DNA of 64,000 bases from contig NZ_AP022570.1 in the NCBI RefSeq assembly GCF_010728325.1, forward strand, positions 1,302,001-1,366,000, read 5' to 3'. The position numbers were made by a program, and so were the translations under genes. Below are positions 18,954 to 28,649 of the stretch, piece by piece; positions within the stretch are counted from its first letter, which is position 1, and every line of letters begins with the position of its first letter. Below the pieces are notes generated by a model that did no database searches, was not told where the DNA came from, and was given only the letters and a program-made list of their open reading frames with translations. Source of the stretch: Mycolicibacterium poriferae. GTDB lineage: Bacteria; Actinomycetota; Actinomycetes; Mycobacteriales; Mycobacteriaceae.

Positions 18954-19919
18954 ATGGCGCGCACGGTGCTTCTCGTCGGATTCCCCGGCGTACAGGCGCT
19001 GGATCTGGTGGGCCCGTTCGAGGTGTTCACCGGGGCTTCGCTGTACGCCGACGCCCGCACCGCGGGCACGGGTTATGACGTGCGCATCGTGGCCGTCGGC
19101 GGCGCACCGGTGGCCACCGGAACCGGCCTGACGCTGGTGGCAGACCCGCTACCCGACCCGGGCGAGCCGGTCGACACCGTCGTGCTGCCGGGCGGCGCGG
19201 GCACCGGGTCGGCCCGCCGCGACGCCGAGCTGATCGACTGGATCGCAGCGGTGTCCGCGCGGGCCCGCCGGGTGGTCAGCGTTTGCACCGGGGCCGTGCT
19301 GGCCGCCGAGGCCGGTTTGCTCGACGGCTGCGTGGCGACCACGCACTGGGCGTTCGCAGCGCAGCTGGCGGCCGAATTCCCGGCCGTCACCGTCGATCCC
19401 GATCCGATCTTCGTCCGCAGCTCGTCGAAGGTGTGGACCGCCGCGGGCGTCACCGCGGGCATCGACCTGGCGTTGTCGCTCGTCGAGGACGACCACGGCA
19501 CCGAGGCCGCGCAGACGGTGGCCCGCTACCTGGTGCTGCCCCTGCGTCGCCCCGGCGGGCAGACCCAGTTCGCGGCGCCGGTGTGGATGCCGCGGGCCCG
19601 GCGCCGGCCCATCCGCGACGTCCAGGACGCCATCGAGGCCGAACCCGGTGGCACGCACAGTGTCTCCGAGCTCGCCCGGCGGGCAGCCATGAGTCCCCGT
19701 CATTTCACCCGCGTCATCACCGACGAGGTCGGTGAGGCGCCCGGCGCCTACGTCGAGCGGGTCCGCACCGAGGCGGCGCGCCGGCAACTCTGCGAGACCG
19801 ACGACCCGGTGACCGTCATCGCCGCCCGGTGCGGCTTCGGCTCGGCGGAGACGTTGCGGCGCAACTTCGTTCGTCGCCTCGGTGTATCCCCTGACCAGTA
19901 CCGCAGGACATTCGCCTGA
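18954..19919 (+). CDS. GlxA-type regulator (DJ-1/PfpI plus AraC helix-turn-helix)
   Basis: 321-residue transcription factor. The N-terminal DJ-1/PfpI-like domain (about residues 1-190) contains VVSVCTGAVLAAEAGLLDG with the conserved Cys. The C-terminal AraC/XylS DNA-binding domain (about 215-320) has SVSELARRAAMSPRHFTRV and a second HTH at VIAARCGFGSAETLRRNF. The ATG at 18954 begins directly with the domain's first strand. It precedes a free-standing DJ-1/PfpI gene by 12 bases, so it probably regulates or is co-transcribed with it. It splits the menaquinone genes from one another. Confidence 0.88.
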   Translation: MARTVLLVGFPGVQALDLVGPFEVFTGASLYADARTAGTGYDVRIVAVGGAPVATGTGLTLVADPLPDPGEPVDTVVLPGGAGTGSARRDAELIDWIAAVSARARRVVSVCTGAVLAAEAGLLDGCVATTHWAFAAQLAAEFPAVTVDPDPIFVRSSSKVWTAAGVTAGIDLALSLVEDDHGTEAAQTVARYLVLPLRRPGGQTQFAAPVWMPRARRRPIRDVQDAIEAEPGGTHSVSELARRAAMSPRHFTRVITDEVGEAPGAYVERVRTEAARRQLCETDDPVTVIAARCGFGSAETLRRNFVRRLGVSPDQYRRTFA

Positions 19920-19931
19920 CAAGGAGAACCC

Positions 19932-20648
19932 ATGCAGATCGCGATCATGCTCTACCCCGGATTCACCGCCCTGGACTTCATCGGACCCTACGAGAGCCTG
20001 CACTACCTTCCCGATGCCGACGTCCGGTTCGTCTGGCACGAACCCGGGCCCGTCACCGCCGATTCCGGCGTGCTGGTGGTCGGGGCCACCCACTCGTTCG
20101 ACGAAACGCCCGCCCCGGATCTGGTGCTGGTGCCGGGTGGTTTCTCGACGCTGCAGCACGCCCGCGACGACAAGGTCCTCGAGTGGGTGCGCCGGGTGCA
20201 TCAGGGCACGCAGTGGACGACATCGGTGTGCTCCGGATCGGTGATCCTGGCCGCGGCCGGGCTGCTCGAGGGTAAACGGGCGACGTCGCACTGGGCGGCG
20301 CTGCCGGTGCTGCGCACGTTCGGCGTGGACCCGGTCGGGGACGAGCGCATCGTCGACGCCGGCGACCGGATCGTCACCGCGGCCGGGGTGTCGGCGGGCA
20401 TCGATTTGGGCCTGTGGCTGGCCGGGCGGATCGCCGGTGAGGCGAAGGCCAAGGCCATCCAGCTGTCGATGGAGTACGACCCCCAGCCGCCGTTCGACTC
20501 CGGGCACATGTCGAAGGCCTCGGCGGCCACGAAGGCGACCGCCACCGCCATGATGGGCCGTCAGTTGGCGACCCCCGCCTCGCTGGCGGCCTCGACGGGG
20601 CTGCTGTGGGATGCGGCGCTGGCCCGCGTGCGCCGGGCCCGTCGCTGA
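19932..20648 (+). CDS. DJ-1/PfpI family protein, isonitrile hydratase-like
   Basis: 238-residue enzyme of the DJ-1/PfpI superfamily. The nucleophilic Cys lies in TTSVCSGSVILAAAGLLEG with a following ATSHWAAL, the arrangement of isocyanide hydratases and GATase1-like proteins. An AAGGAG at 19921-19926 sets the start. It pairs with the GlxA-type regulator just upstream. Hydratase activity on isonitriles is only one possibility; a glyoxalase-type or chaperone role is not excluded. Confidence 0.82.
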   Translation: MQIAIMLYPGFTALDFIGPYESLHYLPDADVRFVWHEPGPVTADSGVLVVGATHSFDETPAPDLVLVPGGFSTLQHARDDKVLEWVRRVHQGTQWTTSVCSGSVILAAAGLLEGKRATSHWAALPVLRTFGVDPVGDERIVDAGDRIVTAAGVSAGIDLGLWLAGRIAGEAKAKAIQLSMEYDPQPPFDSGHMSKASAATKATATAMMGRQLATPASLAASTGLLWDAALARVRRARR

Positions 20649-20764
20649 TCGTTGCGACCGGGCTGGTCGTCGAGACGGGGCCGAGCGCGTCGCTGGTCGT
20701 TCATACTGCGGTGAGCGCGCACTTCTCTCGTATTTTCCCACCCTGGATGCAGTCTCAACGGGGA

Positions 20765-20779
20765 TCGACGTAGCGTCGA
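20765..20779 (+). promoter_or_regulatory. candidate -10 box within a short inverted repeat
   Basis: TAGCGT (20771-20776) fits the mycobacterial TANNNT -10 box, seven bases before the GTG at 20784, suggesting a leaderless transcript. It is embedded in TCGACG-TAG-CGTCGA (20765-20779). Confidence 0.45.
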
Positions 20780-20783
20780 CGGC

Positions 20784-21566
20784 GTGAATTTGGCGTATGA
20801 CGACCGCGGCTCCGGCCCGGCGGTCCTGTTCATCGCAGGCCGTGGCGGGGCCGGGCGAACCTGGCATCTGCATCAGGTTCCGGTGTTCACCCGCGCCGGT
20901 TACCGGTGTGTGACGTTCGACAACCGCGGCGTCGGCGCCACCGAGAACGCCGACGGGTTCACCACCGAGACCATGGTCGCCGACACCGTCGCGCTGATCG
21001 AGCACCTCGGGCTGGCGCCGGTGCGTCTGGTCGGGGTGTCGATGGGCTCCTACATCGCCCAGGAGCTGATGGTCGCCCGCCCGGAACTGGTCCACTCGGC
21101 GGTCCTGATGGCCACCCGGGGCCGCCACGACCGTGCCCGCGAGTTCTTCTGGTCCGGCGAGCTGGCCATGGCCCGCTCCGGTGTGCAGCTGCCTGTCGAG
21201 TTCGAGGCGAAACTGCGCCTGCTGGAGAGCTTTTCGCCGAAGACGCTGAACGACGACAATGCGGTTCGGGACTGGATCGACATGTTCACGATGTGGCCGC
21301 AGAAGCCCACGCCGGGAATACACACCCAGCTGTCGATCGCGCCGCAGAGCAGCCGGCTGCCCGCCTACCAGAACGTCACCACCCCGGCGCTGGTGATCGG
21401 GTTCGCCGACGACATCGTGCTGCCCGCCCACCTGGGCCGCGAGGTCGCCAACGCGCTGCCCAACGGCAGATTCCTGGAGATCTCCGACGCCGGCCACCTC
21501 GGGTTCATCGAGAAGCCCCAGGTCGTCAACACCGCGATCCTCGAATTCTTCGCCGATACCCTGTAG
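20784..21566 (+). CDS. alpha/beta hydrolase, BpoC-like, next to menD
   Basis: 260-residue alpha/beta hydrolase, positional and probable sequence orthologue of M. tuberculosis Rv0554 (BpoC). The nucleophile elbow GVSMGS is near residue 88, with an acidic residue in [10 protein letters not shown] and the late His in [12 protein letters not shown] completing a triad. BpoC was named a non-heme peroxidase by similarity; because MenH (SHCHC synthase) has this fold and sits beside menD in other bacteria, a MenH role is a reasonable alternative. Start is GTG with a -10-like box seven bases before. menD begins three bases after the stop. Confidence 0.8.
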   Translation: MNLAYDDRGSGPAVLFIAGRGGAGRTWHLHQVPVFTRAGYRCVTFDNRGVGATENADGFTTETMVADTVALIEHLGLAPVRLVGVSMGSYIAQELMVARPELVHSAVLMATRGRHDRAREFFWSGELAMARSGVQLPVEFEAKLRLLESFSPKTLNDDNAVRDWIDMFTMWPQKPTPGIHTQLSIAPQSSRLPAYQNVTTPALVIGFADDIVLPAHLGREVANALPNGRFLEISDAGHLGFIEKPQVVNTAILEFFADTL

Positions 21567-21568
21567 TG

Positions 21569-23212
21569 GTGAACCCCTCGACGACACAGGCCCGCGTAGT
21601 CGTCGACGAACTGATCCGCGGTGGCGTCCGCGACGTCGTGTTGTGTCCCGGGTCGCGCAATGCGCCGCTGGCCTTCGCCCTGCACGACGCCGACCGCGCG
21701 GGACGCCTGCGGTTGCACGTGCGCATCGACGAACGCACGGCGGGCTTCCTCGCCATCGGCCTGGCCCAGGGCGGCGGGGCGCACCAGGCCCCGGTGTGTG
21801 TGGCGATGACCTCGGGCACCGCGGTGGCCAACCTGGGCCCGGCCGTCGTGGAGGCCAACTACGCCCGGGTTCCGCTGGTCGTGCTCAGCGCCAACCGGCC
21901 CTACGAACTGCTCGGCACCGGCGCCAACCAGACCTTCGAGCAGCTCGGCTACTTCGGCAACCAGGTGCGCGCCAACATCAGCCTCGGCCTGGCCGAGCAC
22001 GCCGAGGACATGGAGTCCCTCAACGCGCAGTGGCGTTCGGCGACCTGTCGGGTGCTGGTGGCCGCCACCGGATCCCGCACCGCCAACGCCGGGCCGGTGC
22101 AGTTCGACATCCCGCTGCGCGAACCGCTGGTGCCCGACGCCAGCCCGGACGGCCCCTATGCCCCCGACGGCCGCCCGCACGGCCGCCCGTGGACCTACAC
22201 CCCGCCGGTCAGCTTCGACCAGCCGCTCGACATCGACCTCGGCCCCGACACCGTCGTCATCGCGGGCCACGGCGCAGGCACCCACCCCAACCTGGCCCAC
22301 CTGCCCACCGTCGCCGAACCCACGGCCCCGCGCGCACAGAACCCACTGCACCCGCTGGCGCTGCGGCTGCTGCGCCCCAAGCAGGTCATCATGGCCGGCC
22401 GGCCCACCCTGCACCGGCCGGTGTCGGCGCTGCTGGCCGACCCCTCGGTTCCGGTGTTCGCGCTGACCACGGGCCCCCGGTGGCCGGACGTGTCCGGGAA
22501 CTCGCAGGCCACCGGCACCCGTGCCGTCGTCTCGGGGGAGCCGTCGCCGGACTGGCTGCGCCGCTGCGCGGAGGTCAACCGGCACGCCGTCGACGCGGTC
22601 CGCGGCCAGCTGGCCGAGCATCCGCTGACGACCGGGCTGCATGTCGCGGCGGCGGTGGCCGGCTCGGTGCGTCCCGGTGATCAGCTGGTGCTGGGCGCCT
22701 CGAACCCGGTTCGTGACCTCGCGCTGGTCGGGTTGACGACGCCGGAGGTGCGGGTGCGCTCCAATCGCGGGGTGGCCGGCATCGACGGCACCGTCTCCAC
22801 GGCGATCGGCGCGGCGCTGGCCTACGAGGCGGCCCATGGTGGCCGCACGGTCGCGCTGCTCGGTGACCTGACCTTCGTGCACGACAGTTCGGGCCTGCTG
22901 ATCGGGCCGACGGAACCCTCGCCGCGCGCCCTGACCATCGTGGTGTCCAACGACAACGGCGGCGGCATCTTCGAGCTGCTGGAACAGGGTGACCCGCGCT
23001 TCTCCGACGTCTCGTCGCGGATCTTCGGCACCCCGCACGATGTCGATGTCGGCGCATTGTGCCGCGCCTACCACGTCGACAGCCGCCAGATCGAGATCGG
23101 CGAGTTGGCCGGCGCGCTCGACGAGCCGCAGGACGGTATGCGGGTGCTGGAGGTGAAGGCGGACAGGTCCTCGCTGCGCGCCCTGCACGCCGCGATCAAG
23201 GCCAGTCTGTGA
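21569..23212 (+). CDS. menD: menaquinone biosynthesis protein MenD (SEPHCHC synthase)
   Basis: ThDP-dependent enzyme that joins isochorismate and 2-oxoglutarate, the first committed step of menaquinone synthesis. The 547-residue product closely matches mycobacterial MenD: start [48 protein letters not shown], and the ThDP/Mg motif [13 protein letters not shown] with [16 protein letters not shown] chose GTG 21569, which gives the N-terminus seen in M. tuberculosis; GTG 21566 is also possible. It abuts the hydrolase gene and overlaps the next gene by GTGA. Confidence 0.97.
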   Translation: MNPSTTQARVVVDELIRGGVRDVVLCPGSRNAPLAFALHDADRAGRLRLHVRIDERTAGFLAIGLAQGGGAHQAPVCVAMTSGTAVANLGPAVVEANYARVPLVVLSANRPYELLGTGANQTFEQLGYFGNQVRANISLGLAEHAEDMESLNAQWRSATCRVLVAATGSRTANAGPVQFDIPLREPLVPDASPDGPYAPDGRPHGRPWTYTPPVSFDQPLDIDLGPDTVVIAGHGAGTHPNLAHLPTVAEPTAPRAQNPLHPLALRLLRPKQVIMAGRPTLHRPVSALLADPSVPVFALTTGPRWPDVSGNSQATGTRAVVSGEPSPDWLRRCAEVNRHAVDAVRGQLAEHPLTTGLHVAAAVAGSVRPGDQLVLGASNPVRDLALVGLTTPEVRVRSNRGVAGIDGTVSTAIGAALAYEAAHGGRTVALLGDLTFVHDSSGLLIGPTEPSPRALTIVVSNDNGGGIFELLEQGDPRFSDVSSRIFGTPHDVDVGALCRAYHVDSRQIEIGELAGALDEPQDGMRVLEVKADRSSLRALHAAIKASL

Positions 23213-23724
23213 AGAAGCTGCTCGAGCGGCTGCGGCCGGTGTGGGATGTGGTCCGACCGCACCTGCATGGCGAGCCGGGGGAGACCCGGGCCGGGCGCAT
23301 GCTGCGCCGCATCCGCATCGGCATCGTGGTGGTGGCGTGCCTGGTGACGCTGCAGTCGGTGCTGCTGGTGCTGGGCGCCTGGCGTAACGACCGCCAGATC
23401 GAACGCAACATGGGGGTGGCCGAGGCCACGGTGCTGGACGCCGGGGATCGCCGCTCGACGATCGAGTTCGTCACCCCGGACCGCATCACCTACCGCCCCG
23501 AACTGGGCGTGCTGTACCCGTCGAAGCTCGACGACGGGATGCGGATCTACGTCGAGTACGACGTCAACGACCCCGACCTGGTCCGGGTCCGGGACCGCAA
23601 TGCCGCGCTGGCGATCATTCCCGCCGGCTCGATCGCGGTGGTCGGCTGGCTCGTCGCCGGCGCCGCGCTGGGTGTGACGACGCTGGTGGAACGCCGCATC
23701 GACCGGCGCGCGAGCACCGTGTGA
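23209..23724 (+). CDS. DUF3592 membrane protein linked to menD
   Basis: 171-residue membrane protein, positional match to Rv0556. A basic N-terminus leads to one TM helix (about residues 37-59), an extracytoplasmic beta domain ([20 protein letters not shown]) typical of DUF3592, and a second TM helix (about 130-152). The GTGA overlap with menD indicates co-expression. Function unknown; a role in the membrane phase of quinone metabolism is only suggested by location. Confidence 0.8.
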   Translation: MKKLLERLRPVWDVVRPHLHGEPGETRAGRMLRRIRIGIVVVACLVTLQSVLLVLGAWRNDRQIERNMGVAEATVLDAGDRRSTIEFVTPDRITYRPELGVLYPSKLDDGMRIYVEYDVNDPDLVRVRDRNAALAIIPAGSIAVVGWLVAGAALGVTTLVERRIDRRASTV

Positions 23725-23725
23725 C

Positions 23726-24427
23726 TCAGGAGTGCACGAGTTCGGCGAGCCAGTCGTCGGCATGGATGTCGACCTTCTGCCGGCTTTCGAGGTCGTAGAC
23801 GGTCGGGGTGCCGGTCTGCACCGGGTCGACGTCGACGAGGTAGACGAAGTTGGTGTCGTTCATCTCGGCGATGTCGACCGCGGACCGGTCACGCGCCAGC
23901 TGGTCGGCCACGGCCTCGGGCATACCGGCGGATACGGCCATGTCGCGCAGTTCGTCGCCGCTGAAGGGGGCGCCGCCGGGATCCTGATTGAGGTAGAGCT
24001 CCTCGACGAAACGCTGGAACTGGGTGCCGTCGGCCGGGGAACGGCCGCTGTCGCCGGTCGGCCCGACGGGACCGGCGGCTGAGAACATCGCGTTGGCGAC
24101 CGTGGCCGAATAGCCGTTGTCGCCGGCGTCGAGGAACGTCAACGGTCGGTAGGTGACCTGCAGGTCACCGACGGTGATGTGGTAGGCGAGCTGGTCGCCG
24201 AAGTCCAGTTGCAGGTCGCGGCAGTGGGTGCACTGCGGTTCGGTGAAGATCTCGATGTGGGCGGGCGCGTCGTCGAATCCGGCCACGATGCCCGTCCCGT
24301 CCTCGGTGACCGCCAGCGGTGTCGGGGTGAGGTCGGGCCGCGCGACTCCGGGGAGTTCTCTGCTGCATCCGACGGCACCCAGCAGTCCGACGAGGCTGAC
24401 CAGCAGCGCTGCGGTGGAAGTGCGCAT
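23726..24427 (-). CDS. DsbA-like thioredoxin-fold lipoprotein
   Basis: 233-residue lipoprotein. The signal peptide ends in a lipobox with Cys21 (AVGC). The thioredoxin-fold domain carries CTHC at residues 66-69 (after FTEPQ), the active-site pattern of DsbA/DsbG-like oxidoreductases, followed by a helical insertion and a closing segment with a cis-Pro-like TGTPTVYD. It should act outside the plasma membrane in disulfide formation or isomerisation. It converges with the DUF3592 gene and diverges from mgtA. Confidence 0.85.
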   Translation of the reverse strand: MRTSTAALLVSLVGLLGAVGCSRELPGVARPDLTPTPLAVTEDGTGIVAGFDDAPAHIEIFTEPQCTHCRDLQLDFGDQLAYHITVGDLQVTYRPLTFLDAGDNGYSATVANAMFSAAGPVGPTGDSGRSPADGTQFQRFVEELYLNQDPGGAPFSGDELRDMAVSAGMPEAVADQLARDRSAVDIAEMNDTNFVYLVDVDPVQTGTPTVYDLESRQKVDIHADDWLAELVHS

Positions 24428-24497
24428 GGAGTGAGGGTATCCGCCGGCGCCGACCCACGACGTTGCTGCGCGCCGAGCAGAATCGTCGGCAATTCGT

Positions 24498-24543
24498 GTG
24501 ACATACCCCTGTCGGCAACCTCTGGGACAGGTGGTGATGTCAC
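24498..24543. promoter_or_regulatory. nested inverted repeat before mgtA
   Basis: Outer arms GTGACAT (24498-24504) and ATGTCAC (24537-24543) and inner arms CCTGTC (24508-24513) and GACAGG (24526-24531) share almost one centre. The element ends nine bases before the mgtA start and lies between divergent genes. It could be an operator or an RNA hairpin. Confidence 0.55.
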
Positions 24544-24552
24544 CGTTCGGGT

Positions 24553-25680
24553 GTGCGCGTTGCCATCGTCGCAGAATCGTTCCTCCCGAACGTCAACGGT
24601 GTCACCAATTCCGTGCTTCGGGTGATCGAGCATCTGCGCCGCACCGGCCACGAGGTCCTCGTCATCGCCCCGGACACTCCGCGCGGCGAACCCGCCGCCG
24701 ACCGGGTGCACGACGGGGTGCGGGTGCACCGGGTGCCGTCGAAGATGTTCCCCAAGGTCACGTCGCTGCCGCTGGGCGTGCCCCGGCCGCGCATGGTCGG
24801 TGTGCTGCGCGGCTTCGAACCCGATGTCGTGCACCTCGCGTCGCCGGCGCTGCTCGGGTGGGGCGGTGTGCATGCCGCCCGCTATCTCGGCATCCCGACC
24901 GTCGCGGTGTTCCAGACCGATGTGGCCGGATTCGCCGAGAGCTACGGCATCGGCATGCTGGCGCGGGCCTCGTGGGCGTGGACCCGGCGCCTGCACAGCA
25001 AGGCCGACCGCACGCTGGCCCCGTCCACGTCGGCGATGGAGAACCTCGCCGCCCACCGCATCCCCCGGGTCCACAAGTGGGGCCGCGGTGTCGACATCAC
25101 CGGCTTCGCCCCCTCGGCTCGCGACGAACAGTTGCACCGGCACTGGTCGCCCGACGGCAGACCGGTCGTCGGGTTCGTCGGGCGGCTGGCCCCCGAGAAG
25201 CACGTGGAGCGCCTGGCCGGGCTGGCCGGACGTGACGACGTGCAGGTGGTCGTCGTCGGCGACGGGGTGGACCGGGCCAAGCTGCAGACGCTGATGCCCT
25301 CGGCGGTGTTCACCGGTGCGCTCTACGGCGCCGAACTCGCGACCGCCTACGCCAGCATGGACGTCTTCGTCCATCCCGGTGAGCACGAGACGTTCTGCCA
25401 GGCGGTGCAGGAGGCGATGGCCTCCGGTCTGCCGGTGATCGCCCCGGACGCCGGTGGCCCCCGCGACCTCGTCACCCCGATGCACACCGGAATGTTGTTG
25501 CCGGTCAACGGCTTCGAGTCGAACCTGGCGCAGGCCGTCGATCACCTGCTCAGTGAGCGGCCCCGGTACTCGGTGGCCGCGCGGCGCAGTGTGCTCGGCC
25601 GGACCTGGCCGGCGGTGTGTGACCAGCTGATCGAGCACTACCTCGAGGTGATGGGCACGCGCAGCGCCAAGGCCGCCTGA
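24553..25680 (+). CDS. mgtA: GDP-mannose-dependent mannosyltransferase MgtA
   Basis: 375-residue GT4/GT-B glycosyltransferase, positional orthologue of Rv0557 (formerly PimB). MgtA adds mannose from GDP-Man to a glucuronosyl diacylglycerol acceptor to start a lipomannan-like glycolipid. Evidence: N-terminal [14 protein letters not shown] acceptor loop, [12 protein letters not shown] at the start of the C-terminal domain, and [22 protein letters not shown] with the EX7E donor motif. GTG start at 24553. It acts at the cytoplasmic face of the membrane. Converges with the SDR gene two bases on. Confidence 0.9.
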   Translation: MRVAIVAESFLPNVNGVTNSVLRVIEHLRRTGHEVLVIAPDTPRGEPAADRVHDGVRVHRVPSKMFPKVTSLPLGVPRPRMVGVLRGFEPDVVHLASPALLGWGGVHAARYLGIPTVAVFQTDVAGFAESYGIGMLARASWAWTRRLHSKADRTLAPSTSAMENLAAHRIPRVHKWGRGVDITGFAPSARDEQLHRHWSPDGRPVVGFVGRLAPEKHVERLAGLAGRDDVQVVVVGDGVDRAKLQTLMPSAVFTGALYGAELATAYASMDVFVHPGEHETFCQAVQEAMASGLPVIAPDAGGPRDLVTPMHTGMLLPVNGFESNLAQAVDHLLSERPRYSVAARRSVLGRTWPAVCDQLIEHYLEVMGTRSAKAA

Positions 25681-25682
25681 GC

Positions 25683-26507
25683 TCAGCCCTGGGCGAGCAC
25701 CGCCACGGGCTGCCACTTCTCCCACGTCGCCAACCGGTTCTCGTAATCGGCTCGCGCCAGTTCCAGCGGGAGCTCGCCGAAGAACACGCGCAGCGGAGGC
25801 TCGGCGGCGTCGACGACCTCGAGCACGGCCGCCGCCGAGGCTTTCGGGTCACCGGGTCGTGCCGAGCGCGACGCCCGCCACTGCTCGGAGCGCTCGTGCG
25901 CCTCGGCATAGTCGGGCAGCGGGGTCGCGCGTTTGGCCGACGGACCGGCCCAGTCGGTGGCGAACCCGCCCGGCTCGATGAGCGTGACATGCACGCCGAA
26001 CTCGGCCACCTCCTGGGCCAACGCCTGCGAAAAGCCCTCCAGCGCCCACTTCGACGCGTGGTAGATACCCACGTTGGGGAACGCGGTGATCCCGCCGATC
26101 GAGGACACCTGCAGGATGTGGCCGCTGCGCTGGGCACGCAGATAGGGCAACGCGGCCTGGGTGATCCACAGCGCCCCGAACACGTTGGTCTCGATCTGGG
26201 CCCGGGCCTCGTCCTCGGAGAGTTCCTCGACGAAGCCGAACTGCCCGTACCCGGCGTTGTTGACCACGATGTCGAGGCGCCCGAAGTGATCGTGGGCGTC
26301 CTTGACCGCGGCGAAGTCGGCGTCGCGGTCGGTGACGTCGAGCTGGATGGGTAGCAACGCGTCGCCGTGTTCGGCGGCGAGATCGTCGAGCGTGGCGACG
26401 TCGCGCGCGGTGGCGGCCACCTTGTCGCCGCGTTCGAGCGCCGCGATCGCCCATTCGCGGCCGAAGCCGCGCGATGTTCCCGTGATGAACCAGACTTTTG
26501 CACTCAT
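25683..26507 (-). CDS. short-chain dehydrogenase/reductase
   Basis: 274-residue classical SDR. The N-terminal cofactor motif is ITGTSRGFGRE (TGxxxGxG), NNAG is at about residue 88, the catalytic Ser in QVSSIGG and the YxxxK in YHASKWALEG. The Arg after the first motif suggests NADP preference. The ATG at 26507 is chosen because the reading frame upstream is antisense to menG. It stands alone between mgtA and menG. Substrate unknown. Confidence 0.88.
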   Translation of the reverse strand: MSAKVWFITGTSRGFGREWAIAALERGDKVAATARDVATLDDLAAEHGDALLPIQLDVTDRDADFAAVKDAHDHFGRLDIVVNNAGYGQFGFVEELSEDEARAQIETNVFGALWITQAALPYLRAQRSGHILQVSSIGGITAFPNVGIYHASKWALEGFSQALAQEVAEFGVHVTLIEPGGFATDWAGPSAKRATPLPDYAEAHERSEQWRASRSARPGDPKASAAAVLEVVDAAEPPLRVFFGELPLELARADYENRLATWEKWQPVAVLAQG

Positions 26508-26581
26508 GTCCGGTTGCAATGCGTGTTTTGGGCGGTCGCATTCCCGGTCTGCGATGTGCACAGGTGAATGACAGGTGCTGA

Positions 26582-26587
26582 TACCTT
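26582..26587 (+). promoter_or_regulatory. candidate -10 box for menG
   Basis: TACCTT fits TANNNT and lies seven bases before the GTG at 26595, a spacing that would give a leaderless mRNA and supports that start over the ATG at 26568. Confidence 0.45.
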
Positions 26588-26594
26588 CGCCCTT

Positions 26595-27281
26595 GTGAAC
26601 CGCGCGTCGCTGGACAAGGATCCCCGTGAGGTCGCCTCGATGTTCGACGGCGTCGCGCGGCGCTACGACCTGACCAACACGGTGCTCTCGGTGGGCCAGG
26701 ACCGGTTCTGGCGGCGGGCGACGCGCCAGGCGCTGCGGATCGGCCCGGGGGACAAGGTGCTCGACCTGGCCGCCGGGACGGCGGTGTCGACGGTGGAGCT
26801 GGCCGGCTCGGGTGCCTGGTGTGTGGCGGCGGACTTCTCGGTGGGCATGCTGGCCGCCGGGCAGGCCCGCGCGGTGCCGAAGGTGGCGGGCGACGCGACC
26901 CGGCTGCCGTTCGCCGACGAGGTGTTCGACGCGGTGACGATCAGCTTCGGCTTGCGCAACGTCGTCGACCACGAGGCCGGGCTGCGGGAGATGGCGCGGG
27001 TGACCCGCCCCGGCGGGCGGCTGGTGGTGTGTGAGTTCTCCACACCGACCAACGGGCTGTTCGCCACGGTGTACAAGGAGTACCTGATGCAGGCGCTGCC
27101 GCGCATCGCCCGCACCGTGTCGTCGAACCCGGAGGCCTACGTGTACCTGGCCGAGTCGATCCGGGCCTGGCCGGACCAGGAGCAGCTGGCGCGGCGCATC
27201 GAGGCCGCCGGTTGGACGGACGTGCGGTGGCGCAACCTGACCGGCGGCATCGTCGCCCTGCACGCCGCCACCAAACCCTGA
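26595..27281 (+). CDS. menG: demethylmenaquinone methyltransferase
   Basis: MenG/UbiE methylates demethylmenaquinone with S-adenosylmethionine, the last step of menaquinone synthesis. The 228-residue product has [19 protein letters not shown] at the N-terminus, the SAM motif [31 protein letters not shown] and the UbiE signature [14 protein letters not shown]. The GTG at 26595 gives the N-terminus of M. tuberculosis Rv0558; an in-frame ATG at 26568 would add nine residues. Followed by tandem short repeats. Confidence 0.95.
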   Translation: MNRASLDKDPREVASMFDGVARRYDLTNTVLSVGQDRFWRRATRQALRIGPGDKVLDLAAGTAVSTVELAGSGAWCVAADFSVGMLAAGQARAVPKVAGDATRLPFADEVFDAVTISFGLRNVVDHEAGLREMARVTRPGGRLVVCEFSTPTNGLFATVYKEYLMQALPRIARTVSSNPEAYVYLAESIRAWPDQEQLARRIEAAGWTDVRWRNLTGGIVALHAATKP

Positions 27282-27283
27282 GT

Positions 27284-27333
27284 CCCGCGAGCCCCACGTC
27301 GCCGCGAGCCCATTGGTTCCGCGAGCCCTTGGT
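27284..27333. repeat. short tandem repeat with CGAGCCC core, after menG
   Basis: Three imperfect units of about 16-17 bp, each with CGCGAGCCC (27301 and 27318 are the clearest), separated by TTGGTT-like spacers, follow the menG stop and run into the dyad repeat at 27334. Similar GAGCC-core tandem units occur at 33585 and 35975. Confidence 0.6.
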
Positions 27334-27397
27334 TCCGCGAGCGCGCGCGTCCGCACGCCGACACGCCGCCTCATGCGTGCATGCGAAGCGCGTTCGC
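27334..27397. repeat. dispersed dyad repeat, copy 1
   Basis: A roughly 62-base element bounded by CCGCGAGCGCGCG and CGCGTTCGCGG, with the core GCACGCCGACACGCCGC. The reverse complement of 29092-29152 matches it over most of its length. Outer ends are mutually inverted, so it can form a hairpin. Confidence 0.7.
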
Positions 27398-27447
27398 GGC
27401 TGGCGAAAGCGCTCTCACCGTTCGCGGACGGCGCTACCGTCACCTTC

Positions 27448-28506
27448 ATGCCGCACGGACGCCTCGCCGACCCCGACGCCACGCTGGGCACCGACCCACG
27501 CGCCGATCCCCGGATGGTGGAGGTGTTCCGCCGCTTCGGCCTGGACGGTCGTTTTCCGTCGAGCGGGCTGACCCCCGATTCTCCGGCAGAAGAACGGCAC
27601 GCGTTCGCCGCGATGAGCGAGCAGGCCATCGGCGCGATCTTCGATTCGATCGCCGAGGATCTCGGGCGTCCCGACGGCGTCACGACCACCACCACCGAGT
27701 GCACCGGCATCGACGGGAACACCGTCACGCTGTTCGTGAGTCGGCCGGCGAACGCTGACGGTGAGCTGCCCGCGGTGGTGCACCTGCACGGCGGCGGCAT
27801 GGCGATCGCGTCCGCCGCCGATGCCGCGTATGTGGGGTTGCGTGAACATCTCGCCGCGACGGGGCTGGTGGTCGTCGGCGTCGAATTCCGCAATTCCAGC
27901 GCCAAATTGGGTGCACACCCCTATCCGGCCGGGCTCAACGACTGTGCGTCCGCTGCCAGATGGGTGGCGGCGCACCGCCGTGAACTCGGGGTCAGCCACC
28001 TCGTCGTCTCGGGCGAATCCGGTGGCGGGAACCTCACGTTGACGTTGGCGCACAAGGCCAAACGCGAAGGCTGGATCGGCGAGATCGCGGGCTTCTACGC
28101 GCAGTGCCCGTTCATCTCGAACCGCTGGCTCGACGCGTGCGAGGACCTGCCGTCGCTGGAGGAGAACGACGGGTACTTCATCAGCCGTGAGCAGGCGGCG
28201 CTGCTCGGCTCGCTCTATGACCCGGACGGTGCGTACGCCGACGACGCGACCTGCTGGGCTGCGATGGCCACCGACGATGAGCTCAGTGGTCTTCCCTCGC
28301 ATGTCATTTCGGTCAACGAGCTCGATCCGCTTCGCGACGAGGGGTTGCAGTACTACCGCAGACTGGTGCGCGCCGGGGTGCCCGCGGTGGGCCGCGTGGT
28401 GGCCGGCACCTGCCACGGCGGTGATCTGCTGTTCGGCGCCGCGATGCCCGACGTGTTCGGGGCTACCCTCCGTGACGTGAGCGGCTTCGCCTACTCGCTC
28501 CGCTGA
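27448..28506 (+). CDS. alpha/beta hydrolase, hormone-sensitive-lipase-type esterase
   Basis: 352-residue serine esterase of family IV. The oxyanion-hole motif HLHGGGMA is near residue 111, the nucleophile in VVSGESGGGNLT near 190, the acid in NELDPLRDEG and the His in GTCHGGD near the C-terminus. I chose ATG 27448 because the upstream in-frame part falls in the repeat element. It should hydrolyse acyl esters of small or medium substrates, probably in the cytoplasm since no signal peptide is seen. Confidence 0.85.
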   Translation: MPHGRLADPDATLGTDPRADPRMVEVFRRFGLDGRFPSSGLTPDSPAEERHAFAAMSEQAIGAIFDSIAEDLGRPDGVTTTTTECTGIDGNTVTLFVSRPANADGELPAVVHLHGGGMAIASAADAAYVGLREHLAATGLVVVGVEFRNSSAKLGAHPYPAGLNDCASAARWVAAHRRELGVSHLVVSGESGGGNLTLTLAHKAKREGWIGEIAGFYAQCPFISNRWLDACEDLPSLEENDGYFISREQAALLGSLYDPDGAYADDATCWAAMATDDELSGLPSHVISVNELDPLRDEGLQYYRRLVRAGVPAVGRVVAGTCHGGDLLFGAAMPDVFGATLRDVSGFAYSLR

Positions 28507-28649
28507 TCCGCGCCGGTCAGTCCGCCCGGTGGCTCCTGCGGTGTCCCCCACGGGGCGAGCGTGCGTGTCCGAGCCCGGCCCGCCGCGCTCGACACCGAAT
28601 CCGCGCACATTCGCCGTCGGGCCGGGTGTTCGCCGTTGCGCCGGGAAGG

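Noticed and set aside
2070..21587. Long minus-strand open frames over the mce and men genes (such as 2070-3371, 5081-6550, 19149-21587)
   Set aside because: They mirror real genes in GC-rich DNA, carry biased composition and no domain pattern.
26508..27905. N-terminal extension of the SDR on the minus strand
   Set aside because: It is antisense to menG; the family starts at MSAKVWFITG.
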